The position numbers were made by a program, and so were the translations under genes. Positions 8,458 through 15,936 of a stretch of 18,366 nucleotides of DNA are shown piece by piece. This DNA comes from CAYGKP01 sp964350605. GTDB lineage: Bacteria; Bacteroidota; Bacteroidia; Cytophagales; JAAEPT01. Each line of letters opens with the position of its first letter. Positions within the stretch are counted from its first letter, which is position 1. The stretch lies in the NCBI GenBank assembly GCA_964350605.1, contig CAYGKP010000027.1, positions 1 through 18,366 on the forward strand, in the 5' to 3' direction. The notes below the pieces were generated by a model. That model was not told the origin of the DNA and did not search any database. It worked only from the letters and a program-made list of their open reading frames with translations.

Positions 8458-8578
8458 TTAGTTCGGCTGCCCCTGCGGACGGATGGTGATCTCGTTCACA
8501 CCCACGTTGTTGGGACATGAGATCGCAAAGGAAATGGCTCGGGAAATGTCGTCGGACTCGAGCGCATCGAACTGGCCG
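8458..8578 (-). pseudogene. 3' remnant of an SDR oxidoreductase gene (39 codons plus stop)
   Basis: These 121 bases match the 3' end of the intact SDR gene (10498-10618, constant offset of 2040) with 8 differences by my count, about 93% identity. The reading frame is intact: GQFDALESDDISRAISFAIS and on to RPQGQPN, then a stop. Against the full copy there are three amino-acid changes (P to S, A to S, M to V). The other changes are silent, including TAA for TAG, so it looks like a once-functional paralogue. The similarity ends exactly at the stop codon on one side. On the other it ends at ctggccg (8572-8578), where permease-like sequence takes over. All upstream coding sequence, including the NAD(P)-binding and catalytic parts, is missing. 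Confidence 0.88.
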
Positions 8579-8739
8579 TCTCTCTTCTCTTGCTCGGCAT
8601 AATGTGGTTCGGTAAAGGCATGATGCACCACCACGGAATGGCCCCAAAAAGTGCCTGGCTCGAGCGCACCCTCAAAGTATTGGCTTTCGTGAATTATGCC
8701 TGGCTAGCGGGTGGTCTGGTGATCTACTTCGTGAAGTAG
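8572..8739 (+). pseudogene. 3' remnant of a second ArsP/YraQ-type permease gene (55 codons)
   Basis: In frame from ctg at 8572 the sequence encodes LAVSLLLLGIMWFGKG... ending GGLVIYFVK and a stop at 8737-8739. It aligns without gaps to the last 54 residues of the permease at 6263-7480 (LAISFLLLGMVWLGKD...VGLVIYLI), with 33 of 54 identical. The His cluster (HHH here, HQH there) is at the same place. There is no start codon, and only the last membrane segments remain. It abuts the SDR remnant head to head. The frame is open with no internal stop, so the truncation is either recent or an assembly chimera. Confidence 0.88.
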
Positions 8740-8751
8740 CCGACCATTCGG

Positions 8752-10318
8752 TTACTCGACGTAAAGCTTCACGCTGTACCAAGTCTGCCCATCACTGACG
8801 CGCAACAGGTAGAATCCCGAGGACATGGCGGCAGGCAGCGAGATGTCTTGGTGGGTAACGGAGGNNNNNNNNNNCGGAGGGCTCTAACTCGCCGGAAAGA
8901 ACGACTTGTCCGGTGATCGAATGAATCAGGTAGTGGGTTAAGCTGGTGCCTTGCAGGCCAAGCGTTCCGCCCACCGAAACTGGGTTCGGACCGACCGCAA
9001 CGCCAACCGGCGCACCGATTGACACTTGCCGCCATTCTGTCCATTCAAAGGCCCCATCCAAGTCGACCTGTTTGATCTGGAACAGGTGAATCCCGGCCTC
9101 CAATCCGTCAACACCATACTGGTAACCCATTGGCGTAGTGGATTGTCCCACAGCAGGAACCGAAGCAATAAATACCACCAACCCGTCAGGCTGCTGCTGA
9201 TACAACTCGTAATGGCTTGCGCCTTCCTCGCTTGCTGTGACCCAGCTCACACTCGCACTGCTCTCAACCGATACCTCGGCGTTAAAAGAAAGCCAAACTA
9301 CTGGCAAGGGTGGGTTCACCGGGCAAGCGATGGTATCCGAAGTACAACCACAGTCGAAGGTAGCGGTCTGCATGCGAGCCAACTGTACAGGGTCGCCGGA
9401 CAGATCGCCGCACCAATACACTTCGCTGTCAGCTGTCAGGTTTTGATTGATCTGTAGGTTCCCCGTATTGCCGTTAATGATTTGTGCGCACTCGCCCGGT
9501 GCTCCTGTGTAGTCGAAGCCATTTGGCGTGCTGGAGGTGAAGTTGCGACCGAACTTCACCTTCGAGCCTTGCCCCATGTTCACCACCGCACCCGGGTTCG
9601 TATTGACGAGTAAGTCCCGGGTGGCTTCGATCAGCCCAGCATTATTGACAGTGATTCCCTGCGGACCGCTGGCAAACTCAATGTCCTGTGCCCGAATGAT
9701 CGATTGCCCACAGCCATTATCGGTCTGAACCCCCGTGCCCTGGAAGGTTAGTTTATCGGTGAGCTCCAGAAGGCCATCGTTACTTACCTGCACCCCGCCG
9801 TTAAGAGTCAGGTTTTGCCCATATATCTTTGCGTTGAGTCCGATGTTGATGCTCGCATTGGAGATCGATACATCGTTGTCGAAGGTCAAAATCCCCGCAC
9901 TATCTACATCAAAAACCAACGGATCGGTAATCGTTGTGTTCGCGCTGAAGCTATTTTGAATCGTCAGATCACCCTGCTTGCCGACTCGAATGTTGGCATC
10001 GTTCGTATTAAAACCGAGCCCCAACAAGGTGGCTGTGCCGTCAACCTGGAGGGTGAAATCAAAGTTTTGGCTGTTGATGCTGAGAGTAGTGGCAAAATTG
10101 ATGTTCGAGCCATCCAGCACTACCAGATTCATACTGTTTCCGTTATTAAGATTTAGGCTAGTGACATCGAAAGTCCCGTCTAGACAGATGGTCTCCCCGT
10201 TCGTGTTGTTAAAATTCACGTTCGCCGGACCGGAGGTGATGGTCACATCACAGGTCTGCCCAACAAGTTGATGAAGTGCTACAAAGGCAATACAAAGAGA
10301 TAAAATTGCACGTTTCAA
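8752..10318 (-). CDS. T9SS type A cargo protein with beta-helix-like N-terminal region
   Basis: A secreted protein of 516 residues after correction. The signal peptide is KRAILSLCIAFVALHQLVGQ. Residues 22-330 are Asn/Thr/Gly-rich with short regular strands (LTFDNDVSISNASINIGLNA, LTLNGGVQVSNDGLLEL) and look like a parallel beta-helix. Next come a Cys-containing linker, an Fn3-like stalk (LPVVWLSF at 338; QIKQVDLDG) and the sorting domain from VGPNPVS (about 442) to KLYVE. The 10-N run at 8865-8874 breaks the last part. Both flanks carry cggagg, and removing the N plus one copy (16 bases) gives ELEPS-VTHQDISLPAAM with an exact frame to the TAA at 8752. The start is uncertain. I chose TTG at 10318 because it gives the same short signal-peptide form as the neighbouring cargoes. 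The ATG at 10396 would add 26 residues in front. The function of the N-terminal region is unknown. Confidence 0.85.
8865..8874. other. 10-N assembly gap inside a T9SS cargo gene (overlapping contig ends)
   Basis: The left flank reads gtaacggagg and the right flank cggagggctct, so the same six bases end one contig and start the next. Collapsing them and the N run removes 16 bases and restores a continuous frame into a complete sorting domain. No sequence is missing. Confidence 0.92.
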
Positions 10319-10359
10319 AGTTGTGGGCCGCTGAGGGATGCGAATAGTGCGTCTTAGTA

Positions 10360-10390
10360 TGAAGGTACCCAGGTCACAACCTTCCCACAA
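10360..10390 (-). promoter_or_regulatory. Weak promoter candidate for the beta-helix T9SS cargo gene
   Basis: On the minus strand TTG (10390-10388) is followed after 20 bases by TACCTTCA (10367-10360), six of eight positions of TAnnTTTG. If real, transcription would start after the ATG at 10396, which supports the TTG start at 10318. The match is weak. Confidence 0.2.
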
Positions 10391-10497
10391 CGTCATTCAG
10401 TGTATCTCTTATTGAAGGCACACTCTTTCTTCTGTAGGTGCAAATTTTACCCCACTCACTGACACAAATTGCTACCGGATACCTGAAAGGAATGGTC

Positions 10498-11235
10498 CTA
10501 ATTTGGCTGCCCCTGCGGACGGATGGTGATCTCGTTCACACCCATGTTGTTGGGACATGAGATCGCAAAGGAAATGGCCCGAGCAATGTCGTCGGGCTCG
10601 AGCGCATCGAACTGGCCGAATTTCGAGAAGGCTTTATCGAACACATCCTGATCTTTGATGTGCTCTTTCAACTCGGTTTCCACGGCACCCGGCTGGATGT
10701 CGGTCACTCGTACGTCGTACTTCTGAGCCATCTCCTGACGAAGGCCGTCACTAAAGGCACGTACGGCGAACTTGGTCGCGCAATACACCGCTGAGCTGGG
10801 GAAAATCACTTTCCCTGAGACCGAAGAAATGTTGATGAAGTGGCCCGAGTTTTGCTCGATGAACGTAGGCAACACAGCGTAGGTAAAGTCAATCAAGCCA
10901 ATCACGTTCACGTCAACCATGCGCTTGGCTTCGTCGCGGCGGCCTTTGTCCAGGTACGAGAGCGGCATGAGGCCTGCGTTGTTGACGAGCACGTCAATGC
11001 GTCCGTACTTGGCCTTCACTGCAGCGGTCGCCGACTTAATTTGCTCGTAATCAGTCACATCACATTCGAAGACACTCGCCTCGCCCCCGTCTTTCTTAAT
11101 CTTGGTGGCGATGGCCTCCAGCTTGTCGACCCGGCGGGCCAATAGTGCTACGTTGTGACCTTCGGAAGCCAAGCGGTAGGCAGTAAATTCGCCGATGCCT
11201 GAGGAGGCACCCGTGATGATGACAGTCTTTTTCAT
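10498..11235 (-). CDS. SDR family NAD(P)-dependent oxidoreductase
   Basis: A classical short-chain dehydrogenase of 245 residues, the standard length, and cytoplasmic. The cofactor motif TGASSGIG is at 8-15 and the NNAG motif at 85-88. The catalytic tetrad is N110, S138, Y151 and K155 (YCATK). An Arg pair after the second strand (ARR, 33-35) favours NADP(H), as in YdfG-like 3-hydroxy acid dehydrogenases, but the substrate cannot be read from the sequence. ATG at 11235 places the glycine motif correctly; no Shine-Dalgarno is seen. The 100 bases between this gene and the cargo gene at 10396 show no clear hairpin terminator. A truncated copy of its 3' end lies about 2 kb away at 8458-8578. Confidence 0.94.
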   Translation of the reverse strand: MKKTVIITGASSGIGEFTAYRLASEGHNVALLARRVDKLEAIATKIKKDGGEASVFECDVTDYEQIKSATAAVKAKYGRIDVLVNNAGLMPLSYLDKGRRDEAKRMVDVNVIGLIDFTYAVLPTFIEQNSGHFINISSVSGKVIFPSSAVYCATKFAVRAFSDGLRQEMAQKYDVRVTDIQPGAVETELKEHIKDQDVFDKAFSKFGQFDALEPDDIARAISFAISCPNNMGVNEITIRPQGQPN

Positions 11236-11340
11236 GGTGGTAAAGTTCTGTTACGTACTGTGGAGACCACGAAGCAACAAGGAAATCCGGCGTGGGGCAA
11301 ATGAGCGGGAACCACAGCACGATTCTTTTGATTGAGATGT

Positions 11341-11568
11341 ATGGATACAAATGAAAAAGATCCCTCCGCCCCTGCTGAATCCAGGTTGACTGCCCCAGTT
11401 CCGGCAAAGCCCGCCCAATTACCAACGGAGTCAGAGTGGGAAGACATGGTGCACAATTTTTGTGCGTGCGACCATGAAGAGATGGGCTATCGAGGTCCGC
11501 GCCTCCACAAGACGCAGGATGAAAGCCAATCAAAGGAGGCCAAATCCGCTGACCCTGGGCTGAAATAA
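11341..11568 (+). CDS. Possible small hydrophilic protein, unrecognised
   Basis: An open frame of 75 codons from ATG at 11341 (a TTG nine bases earlier is also possible) to TAA at 11566. It lies alone in the 460-base space between the divergent SDR gene and the cargo gene at 11696. The product is charged and Pro/Ala-rich at the start, with a central block SEWEDMVHNFCACDHEEMG that looks protein-like (aromatics, a C-x-C-x-H group) and a Lys/Glu-rich tail. There is no signal peptide or membrane segment. I know of no family. The rest of this space holds only a -7-like box at 11638. Support is moderate: plausible composition, no homology. Confidence 0.45.
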   Translation: MDTNEKDPSAPAESRLTAPVPAKPAQLPTESEWEDMVHNFCACDHEEMGYRGPRLHKTQDESQSKEAKSADPGLK

Positions 11569-11637
11569 ACCGCTTAGAACTTGTTCACAATCATTGTTTG
11601 GCCCGTATAGACAGGAGGAAAATCGGTCTTTCCTGCG

Positions 11638-11645
11638 TACTTTTG
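11638..11645 (+). promoter_or_regulatory. -7 box candidate for the FG-GAP T9SS cargo gene
   Basis: TACTTTTG matches the Bacteroidota -7 consensus TAnnTTTG at every position and lies 50 bases before the ATG at 11696. No TTG is found at the right distance upstream for the -33 box, so the call rests on one element. It argues against the in-frame TTG at 11594 being the translation start. Confidence 0.35.
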
Positions 11646-11695
11646 GATTTAGCGGAGAACTGCTGTTCCAATATTTAGAATCAAAAAAAGCGGCA

Positions 11696-14600
11696 ATGCG
11701 GCAATTTCTACACGTTCTGGCTCTGGCAGCCATCACTACTTTTCTGGGCCTCAGTTCGACGCAGGCGCAGATTTGCCCCCAAAGCGTGGTACCGGGTGCC
11801 AACTTGGTTACCAATGGTGACTTTGAAGCGGGGAATACTGGGTTCACCTCTGATTACACATTCACAGCCCCCACACCGCCTATTCCCCAAGAGCGTTACG
11901 GAATCGGAACGAATCCCAACGACTACAATAACGGGTTCATGGCAAACATTGGGGACCACACATCCGGCGCAGGCAACATGTTTGTCGCTGATGGTAGTGA
12001 TGATACTTCGCTCGATGTTTATGAAACATCTGTAAACGTCACAGCGGGGCAGACCTATGCGTTTTCCGTCTGGGTGGCGAACGTTCATACCTCCTTTGAC
12101 AACCCCTCATCACTTACCTTTTTCATCGATGGTGCGCCAATTGGGACACTCACTGCGGATGCATCAAGCAATGATTGGTTTCAATTCTTTGTAGGCTGGA
12201 CGGCACCGGCCACGGGACCGGTGATTATTTCGTTGCGGAACTCCACCACCGGTCTTTTTGGCAATGACTTTGCGCTTGATGATATTTCTTTCTCGACTGA
12301 CTGTTCCATCCTCACGGGCCTATCAATTCCCAGCACACTACCAGACAGCATCTATATCTGCTCAGGAAGCTCTGTCACGCTGGATAGTGAGTTAGACCCG
12401 ACCGACTATGATTTCCAGTGGCGTGATGGGGGCGGCTCAGCGATTGGGGGCGCAACCGGCCCCTCCTATACGACCTCTACTGAGGATCGCTATTTTCTTT
12501 GCATTGATCCTTTCGGATTGGGGTGTGATGTCGCAGATACAGTTGATGTACTCGACGGCGACTTTACAGTCAATGACGGTTCGTTTTGTCCTACTGGTGC
12601 ACCCACAACTCCCACGCTCACAGCTTCAAAGCCCGGCCAACCTGGCTATTGTCCCTTCAATTGGTACACAGAGTCAAGCGGGGGCAGCCCAGTCGGTAGT
12701 GGTTGTTCGTTTAACCCCACGATTACTTGTGCGGAGAGTTACTTTGTGGAGGATACCGTGGCAAACGTCCCCACGCCCGAGAGCAATCTGGGTTACCCTT
12801 CCACGGGCCATGGTTTTACCTCCCAACAAGATGGGGGGTCGGTCACTGGTAACGACAAGAAGCTAGTCTTTGATGCCTCTTATGCCTTCGACCTAGAGTC
12901 ACTCTACATGTTTTACAACGTAGGTGGAGGGCCTGGTACAGCTACAGTCGAATTCGTTGTGCGCGACGGCGTTGGTGGTACCATCCTTTCAACCTCCGAT
13001 CCCGTTGCACTTCCGATCACAGCGGGTGTTGGAACTCCCACCGAGGTACAAGTTGGCGGGATGTATGTCCCAGCTGGAACTGGTTTGGTTTTGGAAATCA
13101 ATATTCTGTCTGGCTCCATTTTCAACTTCCGACACTGGACTTCGGGTCACACAGCTTTCACCGATGGGCCCATCACTTTTGTAGGATCTGCCTCGGACAA
13201 CTCGCTCTTCCCAGGGATGCATGCTTTCTCCATCACCGGCTACGTCCCCTGCCCTCGCCAGCAAGCCGATGCCATTTTAACTTGTGTACCGGTTGAAATC
13301 TGCGGCAATGGCATCGATGATGACTGTGATGGCTTGATCGATTGCTACGACGGCGATTGCTGTGGAACGGTTGCTTGCGAAGACTTCTACTACTGCACGG
13401 TTCCTGGCTGTGAGCAGGACCCCGGTGGCTTGGGTGATGTTCAGTTGCATTGGGAAACTAGTACGACTGACTTCGACACGCGATCCAGCCCGGTTGTGGC
13501 CGACGTTGACGGTGATTGCGAGCCGGAGATTGTGGTTTCGCGCAATGGAAACTCGCAGATTCGCATCGTCAATGGCCTGACTGGCGTGACGGAAACGACC
13601 ATCACCACACCAGCACTAGCGGCAACCTGCACAGGTCCGGCCGTAGCGGATGTAGACGGAGACGGAACCGCCGAAATCTTCATTGTCACCAACAATCGCC
13701 AGCTGTGCCGGTACGAGCACACGGGCGGAGCAGCGACTTTCTGTACCGCCAGCAACCAAGTTGGCTACACAGCAAACGCCGTTGCCTACGCACCCAACTT
13801 TGCGGATTTCAATGCCGACGGCACCCCAGAGGTCTATATGGGTAACCAAGTCTTTAACTCCGCTACGGGCGCGAAGATTGGTGAAGGAGGCTCCGGAAAC
13901 TCTCGTGGGCGGATTTCCAACAGTGACGACAAGGGTCGATTGGCTGTTGCCGCAGACATTTTGCCAGACGACTATTGTGCTGACTGTGAAGGGCTCGAGC
14001 TAGTCTGCGGAAATCAAGTGTTTGCCGTAGATGTGACAGGTACTTCGGTCTCTTTGGAGTCTTCCGCACCCGGCTCCACAACGGACTACCCCGATGGCTT
14101 CACGGTTGTAGCTGATCTTGATGGGGACGGAGATCTTGATGCCATTGTGGTGACCCGTCAAGATGGAGGCGGTAGCAACTCCCGGTGCTATGCCTGGGAT
14201 CCAAACGCTGGCTCGATCACTGCGGCTGCGTATAACAGCGGTGATCAGCACCCCGGTCAACCAGCTGTGGGTGACATCGACGGAGATGGAGACCTGGAAG
14301 TTGTCTACCTGCGGGGTAATGGCGAATTGCTTGCCCTAGAGTATGGAGCAGGCGCATTTACTCAAAAGTATTCCGTGAACATCAACGAGCAGGGCTTCGC
14401 AAACAAAACAACCCCGACCCTTTTCGACTTCGACGGTGATGGCGATCTGGAAATTGTGGTCCAAACACGCGGAAGCGGTCTAGAGATTCGTGGCGGCGCA
14501 GATGGTCTCATTGACACTGAGATTCCGACTTGTAGCTACGGTAACAACAACTCCTATGCCTTCCGCCGCCCGGCAATTGCCGACGTGAACGGCGACGGGG

Positions 14601-15793
14601 AAGCCGAGATCATCGCGGTTTGCGGTACCGATGCCAACAACCCTGTCGGTCGTCTTTCAGTACTTCACAGCGACACAACAGACTTGGCCAACACCTGGAT
14701 GTCAACCCGCGAGTTGCACAACACACACAGCTATACGCCCTGGATGATCAACGACGACTTGACAGTGCCGTCTGTACCACAGGATGTCAACCTTGCCGGC
14801 ATTGACGGCGATCTTAATGTGTACAATGCGCAGTATCCGCTACGCTCCACATCGGGTGGCTTGCTCGGAACTCAACTCCCTGACCTGGAAGCCACCATTG
14901 ACTCGGTAGTCTACAACACTTCGGACTGTGTGGCCAACCCTGCGACAGTGTACTATTCGATTTGTAACAGTGCGAACACCATCATCCCCCGCGGTTTCTA
15001 TGTGCGCATCTATGAGGTAAGTGGTGCACTCCTCACTGGGTTCCCGCAATTCGTTGACCCAACCGGGGCACAAATTGGTTGCGACAGCTGCGCGCAATAC
15101 ACCGCGTCGATTCCGTCAACTGCTGCGCCTTACGACCTGTACGTTTCAGTGAACGATAACGGCACCTTTGCCTCAGCGGTTCGCACGATGCCAGAATGCG
15201 CGTATCCCAACAACCGCCCCTCCGAGGAAATCGAGTGTCCTTCACCGGTTACACTTGTAGAGTTCTCGGGCGAGCGGGTGAACCTGGTTCACCGCCTTAC
15301 GTGGGTCACTGCGCTGGAAGAGAACAACGCCTACTTCATTGTTGAGCGCAGCGCGGACGGTGAGAACTTCGAGGCCATCGGTTCAGTGCCTGGACAAGGC
15401 ACTACATCGGTGACTACCTCATACACCCTCACCGACCACCAGCCGCTCGAGGGCGTGAACTACTACCGTCTGCGCCAAGTGGACAACGACGGCACGGGTT
15501 CGTACAGTAGTGTCATTACGCTTCGGGCGGACGCAGTGGGCATCTCCCCTGCCTATCCGAACCCGACGAGCAATACAGTAAGCCTTACAGTTAACACCCA
15601 GTCGACCAGCGATCAGGTGAGCGTCCAGCTCATCAACCTGCTTGGTCAAGTGGTACGGACCTACCAGGAGAACTTCTCGCTCAGCACCAGCCTTACGGTT
15701 CCGACTTCGGACTTGGCTCCTGGTCAATACCTGATGCGTACCACCACGAGCAGCGGCCAGATCCGCGTGCAAAAGCTCTGGATCGAGCGCTAG
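11696..15793 (+). CDS. T9SS type A cargo protein with galactose-binding-like, Ig-like, MopE-like and FG-GAP/VCBS regions
   Basis: A secreted protein of 1365 residues. The ATG at 11696 gives the signal peptide MRQFLHVLALAAITTFLGLS with cleavage near STQAQ. Domains in order: a galactose-binding-like beta-sandwich (about 33-202, starting NLVTNGDFEAG and ending FALDDISFS); an Ig-like unit (about 215-285); and an Ig_7-type half (about 296-356). The last is interrupted by a beta-sandwich of about 160 residues and resumes at CPRQQADAILTC (519-530). Next are a MopE-like Asp/Cys motif CGNGIDDDCDGLIDCYDGDC (536-555) and seven FG-GAP/VCBS-type DxDxDG motifs between about 600 and 975, probably calcium-binding blades of a propeller. 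After these come a CARDB-like beta region (about 1060-1180), an Fn3-like stalk (about 1184-1280, YYRLRQVDNDG) and the sorting domain (YPNPTSN to the end). It is likely a surface adhesin or binding protein; no catalytic site was seen. A strong terminator follows. Confidence 0.93.
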   Translation: MRQFLHVLALAAITTFLGLSSTQAQICPQSVVPGANLVTNGDFEAGNTGFTSDYTFTAPTPPIPQERYGIGTNPNDYNNGFMANIGDHTSGAGNMFVADGSDDTSLDVYETSVNVTAGQTYAFSVWVANVHTSFDNPSSLTFFIDGAPIGTLTADASSNDWFQFFVGWTAPATGPVIISLRNSTTGLFGNDFALDDISFSTDCSILTGLSIPSTLPDSIYICSGSSVTLDSELDPTDYDFQWRDGGGSAIGGATGPSYTTSTEDRYFLCIDPFGLGCDVADTVDVLDGDFTVNDGSFCPTGAPTTPTLTASKPGQPGYCPFNWYTESSGGSPVGSGCSFNPTITCAESYFVEDTVANVPTPESNLGYPSTGHGFTSQQDGGSVTGNDKKLVFDASYAFDLESLYMFYNVGGGPGTATVEFVVRDGVGGTILSTSDPVALPITAGVGTPTEVQVGGMYVPAGTGLVLEINILSGSIFNFRHWTSGHTAFTDGPITFVGSASDNSLFPGMHAFSITGYVPCPRQQADAILTCVPVEICGNGIDDDCDGLIDCYDGDCCGTVACEDFYYCTVPGCEQDPGGLGDVQLHWETSTTDFDTRSSPVVADVDGDCEPEIVVSRNGNSQIRIVNGLTGVTETTITTPALAATCTGPAVADVDGDGTAEIFIVTNNRQLCRYEHTGGAATFCTASNQVGYTANAVAYAPNFADFNADGTPEVYMGNQVFNSATGAKIGEGGSGNSRGRISNSDDKGRLAVAADILPDDYCADCEGLELVCGNQVFAVDVTGTSVSLESSAPGSTTDYPDGFTVVADLDGDGDLDAIVVTRQDGGGSNSRCYAWDPNAGSITAAAYNSGDQHPGQPAVGDIDGDGDLEVVYLRGNGELLALEYGAGAFTQKYSVNINEQGFANKTTPTLFDFDGDGDLEIVVQTRGSGLEIRGGADGLIDTEIPTCSYGNNNSYAFRRPAIADVNGDGEAEIIAVCGTDANNPVGRLSVLHSDTTDLANTWMSTRELHNTHSYTPWMINDDLTVPSVPQDVNLAGIDGDLNVYNAQYPLRSTSGGLLGTQLPDLEATIDSVVYNTSDCVANPATVYYSICNSANTIIPRGFYVRIYEVSGALLTGFPQFVDPTGAQIGCDSCAQYTASIPSTAAPYDLYVSVNDNGTFASAVRTMPECAYPNNRPSEEIECPSPVTLVEFSGERVNLVHRLTWVTALEENNAYFIVERSADGENFEAIGSVPGQGTTSVTTSYTLTDHQPLEGVNYYRLRQVDNDGTGSYSSVITLRADAVGISPAYPNPTSNTVSLTVNTQSTSDQVSVQLINLLGQVVRTYQENFSLSTSLTVPTSDLAPGQYLMRTTTSSGQIRVQKLWIER

Positions 15794-15819
15794 TCACCTC
15801 ACACTATTGCACATCGCTG

Positions 15820-15850
15820 CGGGCGGGCCATTGGTCCGCCCGTTTGTGTT
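15820..15850 (+). terminator. Rho-independent terminator after the FG-GAP T9SS cargo gene
   Basis: The stem cgggcgg/ccgcccg (15820-15826 and 15836-15842) extends inward by three more pairs (one G-U) to a three-base loop att. It is followed by tttgtgtt. It lies 27 bases after the stop codon at 15791-15793 and separates this gene from the GH15 gene. Confidence 0.85.
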
Positions 15851-15879
15851 GGGCCCCTTCGCTTTCTGAATGCTCAGCC

Positions 15880-15909
15880 TTGCCTGTTTCTCTGGTGGTT
15901 GTACCTTAG
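15880..15909 (+). promoter_or_regulatory. Candidate Bacteroidota promoter for the GH15 gene
   Basis: TTG (15880-15882), a 19-base spacer, then TACCTTAG (15902-15909), seven of eight positions of TAnnTTTG. It ends 27 bases before the GH15 start codon and lies just after the terminator. Pattern match only. Confidence 0.35.
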
Positions 15910-15936
15910 TGGATTCCCCCACCAGCGCATCTCCTT

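Noticed and set aside
8724..8739. Palindrome ctacttc-gt-gaagtag as a terminator for the beta-helix cargo gene
   Set aside because: It is the coding end of the permease remnant (YFVK stop), the two-base loop is too tight, and no T-tract follows in either direction.
11594..11695. TTG at 11594 as start of the FG-GAP cargo protein
   Set aside because: It would put 34 charged residues ahead of a clear signal peptide that begins at the ATG 11696, and a perfect -7 box lies between the two.
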